Below are positions 1-8,790 of a stretch of DNA of 64,000 nucleotides, piece by piece. The translations under genes were made by a program, and so were the position numbers. The number at the start of each line of letters is the position of its first letter. Within the stretch, counting starts at the first letter, position 1. The stretch lies in NCBI GenBank assembly GCA_037893225.1, contig JAZGUH010000762.1, positions 62,001-126,000 on the forward strand, given 5' to 3'. This DNA comes from Hippasteria phrygiana. Taxonomy: Eukaryota; Echinodermata; Asteroidea; Valvatida; Goniasteridae. The notes under the pieces are model-generated. The model was given only the letters and a program-made list of their open reading frames with translations, searched no databases and had not been told where the DNA came from.

Positions 1-30
1 AGAAAAAAATTCGAAACATTTTTGTCAGCG

Positions 31-144
31 ATGTGCTCGAAACTGGCCCTGGGGTGTTCAGAACACTCCATACGCCGAGCTAGGCGCGTTGGTTTTGTTG
101 AAATGGCAATTGGAGAGAAAAAAATTTGGAACTTTTTTTCAGCG
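31..144 (+). repeat. Exemplar L module, A subfamily (114 bp)
   Basis: In the A subfamily the GC-rich core reads CGCCGAGCTAGGCG instead of CGCCGCCCTGGGCG, and the downstream block reads GGTTTTGTT instead of GGTTATGTT. This copy also has GAAATGGC and ends AATTTGGAAC before T7, which makes it one base shorter than the P type. The TAG inside GAGCTAGG ends one of the forward frames, so many spurious frames stop here. A-type units recur through both domains, interspersed with P-type units. Confidence 0.93.
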
Positions 145-360
145 ATGTGCTCGAAACTGGCCCTGGGGTATTCAGAACACTCGATACGCCGCCCTGGGCG
201 CGTTGGTTATGTTGAAATGCCAATTGGAGAGAAACAAATTCGAAACATTTTTTTCAGCGATGTGCTCGAAACTGGACGTGGAGTGTTAAAAAAATTCGAA
301 ACATTTTTTTCAGCGATGTGCTCGAAACTGGCCCTGGGGTATTCAGAACACTCGATACGC

Positions 361-371
361 CGCCCTGGGCG
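361..371. other. GC-rich dyad CGCCC-T-GGGCG in the L core
   Basis: CGCCC (361-365) and GGGCG (367-371) pair around a central T. In the A subfamily (73-86) the interior changes to GAGCTA, but outer arms CGCC and GGCG remain at the same positions. The inverted symmetry is therefore kept in both subfamilies although the interior sequence differs. Confidence 0.8.
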
Positions 372-401
372 CGTTGGTTATGTTGAAATGCCAATTGGAG
401 A

Positions 402-426
402 GAAAAAAATTCGAAACATTTTTTTC
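402..426. other. 25-bp A-tract/T-tract inverted repeat (9-bp arms, 7-nt loop)
   Basis: GAAAAAAAT (402-410) and ATTTTTTTC (418-426) are exact reverse complements flanking TCGAAAC (411-417). The element sits at every standard L end. In units ending TTTGGAAC it survives as 8-bp arms around an 8-nt loop. Phased A and T tracts of this kind are known to favour DNA curvature, a common property of satellite DNA. A function in this array is inference. Confidence 0.85.
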
Positions 427-430
427 AGCG

Positions 431-486
431 ATGTGCTCGAAACTGGACGTGGAGTGTTCAAAAAATTCGAAACATTTTTTTCAGCG
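431..486 (+). repeat. Exemplar S module (56 bp)
   Basis: Reference copy of the short module. It has the same ATGTGCTCGAAACTGG start as L, then the left end ACGTGGAGTGTTC, and goes straight into A6 TTCGAAACA T7 CAGCG. Compared with L it lacks about 59 bp (AGAACACTCC to TTGGAGAG), and its left end differs (ACGTGGAG against CCCTGGGG). L plus S is 171 bp. Variants seen are GTGTTA for GTGTTC (for example base 630), TTCAAAACA for TTCGAAACA, and a 55-bp form with CGGAA before T8 (1174-1228). Confidence 0.95.
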
Positions 487-1228
487 ATGTGCTCGAAACT
501 GGCCCTGGGGTGTTCAGAACACTCCATACGCCGCCCTGGGCGCGTTGGTTATGTTGAAATGCCAATTGGAGAGAAAAAAATTCGAAACATTTTTTTCAGC
601 GATGTGCTCGAAACTGGACGTGGAGTGTTAAAAAAATTCGAAACATTTTTTTCAGCGATGTGCTCGAAACTGGCCCTGGGGTGTTCAGAACACTCCATAC
701 GCCGCCCTGGGCGCGTTGGTTATGTTGAAATGCCAATTGGAGAGAAAAAAATTCGAAACATTTTTGTCAGCGATGTGCTCGAAACTGGCCCTGGGGTGTT
801 CAGAACACTCCATACGCCGCCCTGGGCGCGTTGGTTATGTTGAAATGCCAATTGGAGAGAAAAAAATTCGAAACATTTTTTTCAGCGATGTGCTCGAAAC
901 TGGACGTGGAGTGTTCAAAAAATTCGAAACATTTGTTTCAGCGATGTGCTCGAAACTGGCCCTGGGGTGTTCAGAACACTCCATACGCCGCCCTGGGCGC
1001 GTTGGTTATGTTGAAATGCCAATTGGAGAGAAAATAAATTTAGAACTTTTTTTCAGCGATGTGCTCGAAACTGGCCCTGGGGTATTCAGAACACTCGAAA
1101 CGCCGCCCTGGGCGCGTTGGTTATGTTGAAATGCCAATTGGAGAGAAAAAAATTCGAAACATTTTTTTCACCGATGTGCTCGAAACTGGACGTGGAGTGT
1201 TCAAAAAATTCGGAATTTTTTTTCAGCG

Positions 1229-1344
1229 ATGTGCTCGAAAACTAGCCCTGGGGTATTCAGAACACTCCATACGCCGCCCTGGGCGCGTTGGTTATGTTGA
1301 AATGCCAATTGGAGAGAAAAAAATTCGAAACATTTTTGTCAGCG
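1229..1344 (+). repeat. 116-bp L variant with an extra A (GCTCGAAAACTAGCCC)
   Basis: A one-base insertion lengthens GAAAC to GAAAAC, and the next bases read TAGCCC instead of TGGCCC. In domain 1 this unit always follows the 55-bp S form with CGGAA-T8. Copies sit about 4.2-5.5 kb apart (starting near 1229, 5453, 10019, 14243, 19779, 33931). In domain 2 the same variant also follows a unit ending ATTGTTTTCAG (near 42607, 45006, 47406, 51292, 53691, 56434, 58834, 61179). The variant is useful as an HOR landmark. Confidence 0.9.
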
Positions 1345-1914
1345 ATGTGCTCGAAACTGGCCCTGGGGTGTTCAGAACACTCCATACGCCGAGCTAGGCG
1401 CGTTGGTTTTGTTGAAATGGCAATTGGAGAGAAAAAAATTTGGAACTTTTTTTCAGCGATGTGCTCGAAACTGGCCCTGGGGTATTCAGAACACTCGATA
1501 CGCCGCCCTGGGCGCGTTGGTTATGTTGAAATGCCAATTGGAGAGAAACAAATTCGAAACATTTTTTTCAGCGATGTGCTCGAAACTGGACGTGGAGTGT
1601 TCAAAAAATTCGGAATTTTTTTTCAGCGATGTGCTCGAAACTGGCCCTGGGGTATTCAGAACACTCGATACGCCGCCCTGGGCGCGTTGGTTATGTTGAA
1701 ATGCCAATTGGAGAGAAAAAAATTCGAAACATTTTTTTCAGCGATGTGCTCGAAACTGGACGTGGAGTGTTCAAAAAATTCGAAACATTTTTTTCAGCGA
1801 TGTGCTCGAAACTGGCCCTGGGGTATTCAGAACACTCTATACGCCGCCCTGGGCGCGTTGGTTATGTTGAAATGCCAATTGGAGAGAAAAAAATTCGAAA
1901 CATTTTTGTCAGCG

Positions 1915-2028
1915 ATGTGCTCGAAACTGGACGTGGAGTGTTCAGAACACTCCATACGCCGAGCTAGGCGCGTTGGTTTTGTTGAAATGGCAATTGGAGA
2001 GAAAAAAATTCGGAACTTTTTTTCAGCG
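1915..2028 (+). repeat. Exemplar hybrid L module (S-type left end on A-type L body)
   Basis: The left end is S-like (GGACGTGGAGTGTTC) but continues into the L body AGAACACTCC, GAGCTAGG, GGTTTTGTT, GAAATGGC and ATTCGGAAC. This is the product expected from exchange between S and L inside their shared GTGTTCA. It recurs once per HOR, with junctions near 1944, 6168, 10734, 14958, 20494, 23917, 26999, 30422 and 34646. It is also frequent in domain 2. The junction generates a perfect dyad with 10-bp arms (1934-1954). Confidence 0.92.
1934..1954. other. 21-bp perfect dyad at the S/L hybrid junction
   Basis: The arms TGGAGTGTTC (1934-1943) and GAACACTCCA (1945-1954) are exact reverse complements around a single central A at 1944. 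Ordinary L units keep only 6-bp arms here (GTGTTC, A, GAACAC), because their left end is CCTGGG rather than GTGGAG. The 10-bp version occurs in every hybrid L unit. Whether it binds a protein or extrudes a cruciform is not shown by the sequence. Confidence 0.9.
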
Positions 2029-2771
2029 ATGTGCTCGAAACTGGCCCTGGGGTATTCAGAACACTCCATACGCCGAGCTAGGCGCGTTGGTTTTGTTAAA
2101 ATGCCAATTGGAGAGAAAAAAATTCGAAATATTTTTTTCAGCGATGTGCTCGAAACTGGACGTGGAGTGTTCAAAAAATTCAAAACATTTTTTTCAGCGA
2201 TGTGCTCGAAACTGGCCCTGGGGTGTTCAGAACACTCCATACGCCGAGCTAGGCGCGTTGGTTTTGTTGAAATGCCAATTGGAGAGAAAATAAATTTAGA
2301 ACTTTTTTTCAGCGATGTGCTCGAAACTGGCCCTGGGGTATTCAGAACACTCGAAACGCCGCCCTGGGCGCGTTGGTTATGTTGAAATGCCAATTGGAGA
2401 GAAAAAAATTCGAAACATTTTTTTCACCGATGTGCTCGAAACTGGACGTGGAGTGTTCAAAAAATTCGAAACATTGTTTTCAGCGATGTGCTCGAAACTG
2501 GCCCTGGGGTGTTCAGAACACTCCATACGCCGCCCTGGGCGCGTTGGTTATGTTGAAATGCCAATTGGAGAGAAAAAAATTCGAAACATTTTTTTCAGCG
2601 ATGTGCTCGAAACTGGACGTGGAGTGTTCAAAAAATTCGAAACATTTTTTTCAGCGATGTGCTCGAAACTGGCCCTGGGGTGTTCAGAACACTCCATACG
2701 CAGCCCTGGGCGCGTTGGTTATGTTGAAATGCCAATTGGAGAGAAAAAAATTCGAAACATTTTTTTCAGCG

Positions 2772-2883
2772 ATGTGCTCGAAACTGGACGTGGAGTGTTC
2801 AAAAAATTCGAAACATTTTTTTCAGCGATGTGCTCGAAACTGGACGTGGAGTGTTCAAAAAATTCAAAACATTTTTTTCAGCG
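2772..2883 (+). repeat. Tandem S-S doublet
   Basis: Two S units lie back to back (2772-2827 and 2828-2883) instead of the usual S followed by L. The second carries TTCAAAACA. In the stretch I decomposed this is the only S-S step. It recurs downstream of each 'cagccc' landmark in domain 1 (for example 6996-7107, 11562-11673). Another S-S doublet, with TTCGAAACA in both units, lies near 8594-8705. Confidence 0.9.
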
Positions 2884-4854
2884 ATGTGCTCGAAACTGGC
2901 CCTGGGGTGTTCAGAACACTCCATACGCCGAGCTAGGCGCGTTGGTTTTGTTGAAATGCCAATTGGAGAGAAAATAAATTTAGAACTTTTTTTCAGCGAT
3001 GTGCTCGAAACTGGCCCTGGGGTATTCAGAACACTCGAAACGCCGCCCTGGGCGCGTTGGTTATGTTGAAATGCCAATTGGAGAGAAAAAAATTCGAAAC
3101 ATTTTTTTCACCGATGTGCTCGAAACTGGACGTGGAGTGTTCAAAAAATTCGAAACATTGTTTTCAGCGATGTGCTCGAAACTGGCCCTGGGGTGTTCAG
3201 AACACTCCATACGCCGCCCTGGGCGCGTTGGTTATGTTGAAATGCCAATTGGAGAGAAAAAAATTCGAAACATTTTTTTCAGCGATGTGCTCGAAACTGG
3301 ACGTGGAGTGTTCAAAAAATTCGAAACATTTTTTTCAGCGATGTGCTCGAAACTGGCCCTGGGGTGTTCAGAACACTCCATACGCCGCCCTGGGCGCGTT
3401 GGTTATGTTGAAATGCCAATTGGAGAGAAAAAAATTCGAAACATTTTTTTCAGCGATGTGCTCGAAACTGGACGTGGAGTGTTCAAAAAATTCGAAACAT
3501 TTGTTTCAGCGATGTGCTCGAAACTGGCCCTGGGGTGTTCAGAACACTCCATACGCCGCCCTGGGCGCGTTGGTTATGTTGAAATGCCAATTGGAGAGAA
3601 AAAAATTCGAAACATTTTTTTCAGCGATGTGCTCGAAACTGGACGTGGAGTGTTCAAAAAATTCAAAACATTTTTTTCAGCGATGTGCTCGAAACTGGCC
3701 CTGGGGTGTTCAGAACACTCCATACGCCGAGCTAGGCGCGTTGGTTTTGTTGAAATGCCAATTGGAGAGAAAATAAATTTAGAACTTTTTTTCAGCGATG
3801 TGCTCGAAACTGGCCCTGGGGTATTCAGAACACTCGAAACGCCGCCCTGGGCGCGTTGGTTATGTTGAAATGCCAATTGGAGAGAAAAAAATTCGAAACA
3901 TTTTTTTCACCGATGTGCTCGAAACTGGACGTGGAGTGTTCAAAAAATTCGAAACATTGTTTTCAGCGATGTGCTCGAAACTGGCCCTGGGGTGTTCAGA
4001 ACACTCCATACGCCGCCCTGGGCGCGTTGGTTATGTTGAAATGCCAATTGGAGAGAAAAAAATTCGAAACATTTTTTTCAGCGATGTGCTCGAAACTGGA
4101 CGTGGAGTGTTCAAAAAATTCGAAACATTTTTTTCAGCGATGTGCTCGAAACTGGCCCTGGGGTGTTCAGAACACTCCATACGCCGCCCTGGGCGCGTTG
4201 GTTATGTTGAAATGCCAATTGGAGAGAAAAAAATTCGAAACATTTTTTTCAGCGATGTGCTCGAAACTGGACGTGGAGTGTTCAAAAAATTCGAAACATT
4301 TTTTTCAGCGATGTGCTCGAAACTGGCCCTGGGGTGTTCAGAACACTCCATACGCCGCCCTGGGCGCGTTGGTTATGTTGAAATGCCAATTGGAGAGAAA
4401 AAAATTCGAAACATTTTTGTCAGCGATGTGCTCGAAACTGGCCCTGGGGTGTTCAGAACACTCCATACGCCGAGCTAGGCGCGTTGGTTTTGTTGAAATG
4501 GCAATTGGAGAGAAAAAAATTTGGAACTTTTTTTCAGCGATGTGCTCGAAACTGGCCCTGGGGTATTCAGAACACTCGATACGCCGCCCTGGGCGCGTTG
4601 GTTATGTTGAAATGCCAATTGGAGAGAAACAAATTCGAAACATTTTTTTCAGCGATGTGCTCGAAACTGGACGTGGAGTGTTAAAAAAATTCGAAACATT
4701 TTTTTCAGCGATGTGCTCGAAACTGGCCCTGGGGTATTCAGAACACTCGATACGCCGCCCTGGGCGCGTTGGTTATGTTGAAATGCCAATTGGAGAGAAA
4801 AAAATTCGAAACATTTTTTTCAGCGATGTGCTCGAAACTGGACGTGGAGTGTTC

Positions 4855-7524
4855 AAAAAATTCGAAACATTTTTTTCAGCGATGTGCTCGAAACTGGCCC
4901 TGGGGTGTTCAGAACACTCCATACGCCGCCCTGGGCGCGTTGGTTATGTTGAAATGCCAATTGGAGAGAAAAAAATTCGAAACATTTTTGTCAGCGATGT
5001 GCTCGAAACTGGCCCTGGGGTGTTCAGAACACTCCATACGCCGCCCTGGGCGCGTTGGTTATGTTGAAATGCCAATTGGAGAGAAAAAAATTCGAAACAT
5101 TTTTTTCAGCGATGTGCTCGAAACTGGACGTGGAGTGTTCAAAAAATTCGAAACATTTGTTTCAGCGATGTGCTCGAAACTGGCCCTGGGGTGTTCAGAA
5201 CACTCCATACGCCGCCCTGGGCGCGTTGGTTATGTTGAAATGCCAATTGGAGAGAAAATAAATTTAGAACTTTTTTTCAGCGATGTGCTCGAAACTGGCC
5301 CTGGGGTATTCAGAACACTCGAAACGCCGCCCTGGGCGCGTTGGTTATGTTGAAATGCCAATTGGAGAGAAAAAAATTCGAAACATTTTTTTCACCGATG
5401 TGCTCGAAACTGGACGTGGAGTGTTCAAAAAATTCGGAATTTTTTTTCAGCGATGTGCTCGAAAACTAGCCCTGGGGTATTCAGAACACTCCATACGCCG
5501 CCCTGGGCGCGTTGGTTATGTTGAAATGCCAATTGGAGAGAAAAAAATTCGAAACATTTTTGTCAGCGATGTGCTCGAAACTGGCCCTGGGGTGTTCAGA
5601 ACACTCCATACGCCGAGCTAGGCGCGTTGGTTTTGTTGAAATGGCAATTGGAGAGAAAAAAATTTGGAACTTTTTTTCAGCGATGTGCTCGAAACTGGCC
5701 CTGGGGTATTCAGAACACTCGATACGCCGCCCTGGGCGCGTTGGTTATGTTGAAATGCCAATTGGAGAGAAACAAATTCGAAACATTTTTTTCAGCGATG
5801 TGCTCGAAACTGGACGTGGAGTGTTCAAAAAATTCGGAATTTTTTTTCAGCGATGTGCTCGAAACTGGCCCTGGGGTATTCAGAACACTCGATACGCCGC
5901 CCTGGGCGCGTTGGTTATGTTGAAATGCCAATTGGAGAGAAAAAAATTCGAAACATTTTTTTCAGCGATGTGCTCGAAACTGGACGTGGAGTGTTCAAAA
6001 AATTCGAAACATTTTTTTCAGCGATGTGCTCGAAACTGGCCCTGGGGTATTCAGAACACTCTATACGCCGCCCTGGGCGCGTTGGTTATGTTGAAATGCC
6101 AATTGGAGAGAAAAAAATTCGAAACATTTTTGTCAGCGATGTGCTCGAAACTGGACGTGGAGTGTTCAGAACACTCCATACGCCGAGCTAGGCGCGTTGG
6201 TTTTGTTGAAATGGCAATTGGAGAGAAAAAAATTCGGAACTTTTTTTCAGCGATGTGCTCGAAACTGGCCCTGGGGTATTCAGAACACTCCATACGCCGA
6301 GCTAGGCGCGTTGGTTTTGTTAAAATGCCAATTGGAGAGAAAAAAATTCGAAATATTTTTTTCAGCGATGTGCTCGAAACTGGACGTGGAGTGTTCAAAA
6401 AATTCAAAACATTTTTTTCAGCGATGTGCTCGAAACTGGCCCTGGGGTGTTCAGAACACTCCATACGCCGAGCTAGGCGCGTTGGTTTTGTTGAAATGCC
6501 AATTGGAGAGAAAATAAATTTAGAACTTTTTTTCAGCGATGTGCTCGAAACTGGCCCTGGGGTATTCAGAACACTCGAAACGCCGCCCTGGGCGCGTTGG
6601 TTATGTTGAAATGCCAATTGGAGAGAAAAAAATTCGAAACATTTTTTTCACCGATGTGCTCGAAACTGGACGTGGAGTGTTCAAAAAATTCGAAACATTG
6701 TTTTCAGCGATGTGCTCGAAACTGGCCCTGGGGTGTTCAGAACACTCCATACGCCGCCCTGGGCGCGTTGGTTATGTTGAAATGCCAATTGGAGAGAAAA
6801 AAATTCGAAACATTTTTTTCAGCGATGTGCTCGAAACTGGACGTGGAGTGTTCAAAAAATTCGAAACATTTTTTTCAGCGATGTGCTCGAAACTGGCCCT
6901 GGGGTGTTCAGAACACTCCATACGCAGCCCTGGGCGCGTTGGTTATGTTGAAATGCCAATTGGAGAGAAAAAAATTCGAAACATTTTTTTCAGCGATGTG
7001 CTCGAAACTGGACGTGGAGTGTTCAAAAAATTCGAAACATTTTTTTCAGCGATGTGCTCGAAACTGGACGTGGAGTGTTCAAAAAATTCAAAACATTTTT
7101 TTCAGCGATGTGCTCGAAACTGGCCCTGGGGTGTTCAGAACACTCCATACGCCGAGCTAGGCGCGTTGGTTTTGTTGAAATGCCAATTGGAGAGAAAATA
7201 AATTTAGAACTTTTTTTCAGCGATGTGCTCGAAACTGGCCCTGGGGTATTCAGAACACTCGAAACGCCGCCCTGGGCGCGTTGGTTATGTTGAAATGCCA
7301 ATTGGAGAGAAAAAAATTCGAAACATTTTTTTCACCGATGTGCTCGAAACTGGACGTGGAGTGTTCAAAAAATTCGAAACATTGTTTTCAGCGATGTGCT
7401 CGAAACTGGCCCTGGGGTGTTCAGAACACTCCATACGCCGCCCTGGGCGCGTTGGTTATGTTGAAATGCCAATTGGAGAGAAAAAAATTCGAAACATTTT
7501 TTTCAGCGATGTGCTCGAAACTGG
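4855..7524 (+). repeat. 4,224-bp HOR core, second instance
   Basis: Second instance of the 631-3300 core, with the landmark base at 6926. After 7524 the order changes: one L joins an A-type unit directly instead of an S, so 7525 onward is a rearranged HOR remainder. The same rearrangement appears near 16315, 21851 and 28356. Confidence 0.88.
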
Positions 7525-8790
7525 CCCTGGGGTATTCAGAACACTCCATACGCCGAGCTAGGCGCGTTGGTTTTGTTAAAATGCCAATTGGAGAGAAAAA
7601 AATTCGAAATATTTTTTTCAGCGATGTGCTCGAAACTGGACGTGGAGTGTTCAAAAAATTCAAAACATTTTTTTCAGCGATGTGCTCGAAACTGGCCCTG
7701 GGGTGTTCAGAACACTCCATACGCCGAGCTAGGCGCGTTGGTTTTGTTGAAATGCCAATTGGAGAGAAAATAAATTTAGAACTTTTTTTCAGCGATGTGC
7801 TCGAAACTGGCCCTGGGGTATTCAGAACACTCGAAACGCCGCCCTGGGCGCGTTGGTTATGTTGAAATGCCAATTGGAGAGAAAAAAATTCGAAACATTT
7901 TTTTCACCGATGTGCTCGAAACTGGACGTGGAGTGTTCAAAAAATTCGAAACATTGTTTTCAGCGATGTGCTCGAAACTGGCCCTGGGGTGTTCAGAACA
8001 CTCCATACGCCGCCCTGGGCGCGTTGGTTATGTTGAAATGCCAATTGGAGAGAAAAAAATTCGAAACATTTTTTTCAGCGATGTGCTCGAAACTGGACGT
8101 GGAGTGTTCAAAAAATTCGAAACATTTTTTTCAGCGATGTGCTCGAAACTGGCCCTGGGGTGTTCAGAACACTCCATACGCCGCCCTGGGCGCGTTGGTT
8201 ATGTTGAAATGCCAATTGGAGAGAAAAAAATTCGAAACATTTTTTTCAGCGATGTGCTCGAAACTGGACGTGGAGTGTTCAAAAAATTCGAAACATTTTT
8301 TTCAGCGATGTGCTCGAAACTGGACGTGGAGTGTTCAAAAAATTCAAAACATTTTTTTCAGCGATGTGCTCGAAACTGGCCCTGGGGTGTTCAGAACACT
8401 CCATACGCCGAGCTAGGCGCGTTGGTTTTGTTGAAATGCCAATTGGAGAGAAAATAAATTTAGAACTTTTTTTCAGCGATGTGCTCGAAACTGGCCCTGG
8501 GGTATTCAGAACACTCGAAACGCCGCCCTGGGCGCGTTGGTTATGTTGAAATGCCAATTGGAGAGAAAAAAATTCGAAACATTTTTTTCAGCGATGTGCT
8601 CGAAACTGGACGTGGAGTGTTCAAAAAATTCGAAACATTTTTTTCAGCGATGTGCTCGAAACTGGACGTGGAGTGTTCAAAAAATTCGAAACATTTTTTT
8701 CAGCGATGTGCTCGAAACTGGCCCTGGGGTGTTCAGAACACTCCATACGCCGCCCTGGGCGCGTTGGTTATGTTGAAATGCCAATTGGAG

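Larger units (their letters stand above)
316..430 (+). repeat. Exemplar L module, P subfamily (115 bp)
   Basis: Reference copy of the long module, phased from the ATGTGCTCG marker. In order it holds: the CTCGAAACTGG block; the left end CCCTGGGG; a short dyad TTCAGAA; GCCCTGGGCGCG; GGTTATGTTGAAATGCC; the palindrome CCAATTGG; then A7, TTCGAAACA, T7 and CAGCG. The P subfamily is defined by GCCCTGGG linked to GGTTATGTT about 12 bases downstream. In every unit I checked these two sites co-vary. It has seven CpG sites. Common sub-variants are GGTATTC or GGTGTTC, and CACTC followed by C, G or T. Confidence 0.95.
631..3300 (+). repeat. 4,224-bp HOR core, first instance
   Basis: Bases 631-3300 match 4855-7524 at offset 4,224. 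The match starts after the GTGTTA/GTGTTC difference (A at 630, C at 4854) and ends where 3301 is A (S-type left end) and 7525 is C (L-type left end). It contains the 116-bp L, the hybrid L, the 'cagccc' landmark (2702) and the S-S doublet. Confidence 0.88.
1..8790 (+). repeat. 8,790-bp higher-order block, copy 1
   Basis: Bases 1-8590 match 8791-17380 wherever I compared them: the unit order, every variant landmark and the translations of all long frames agree. The first difference is G at 8591 against C at 17381 (CAGCGATG against CACCGATG). The true left edge lies before the window. The block contains two shorter HORs of 4,224 and 4,566 bp, read from the 2702, 6926 and 11492 landmarks. Confidence 0.9.

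Noticed and set aside
50..66. Hormone-response or heat-shock element at GTGTTCAGAACAC
   Set aside because: The spacing is one base instead of three for the steroid-receptor inverted repeat (and the half-sites are oppositely arranged), and instead of two for the heat-shock repeat. A chance resemblance in a short dyad.
391..400. CCAAT box or promoter at CCAATTGG
   Set aside because: It is an 8-bp palindrome present in every L unit with no TATA-like or initiator context tied to it. Presence in hundreds of units makes it a monomer feature, not a promoter.
410..426. CENP-B box (TTCGnnnnAnnCGGG core)
   Set aside because: TTCGAAACATT fits the first half including the A, but T-tract bases replace the required CGGG. 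No unit variant I saw restores it, and the reverse strand has no match.
316..430. L as an ancient dimer of a 57-bp unit
   Set aside because: The two halves of L do not align. The only shared word is GCCCTGGG about 31 bp apart and CGAAAC about 26 bp apart, neither at 57 bp.
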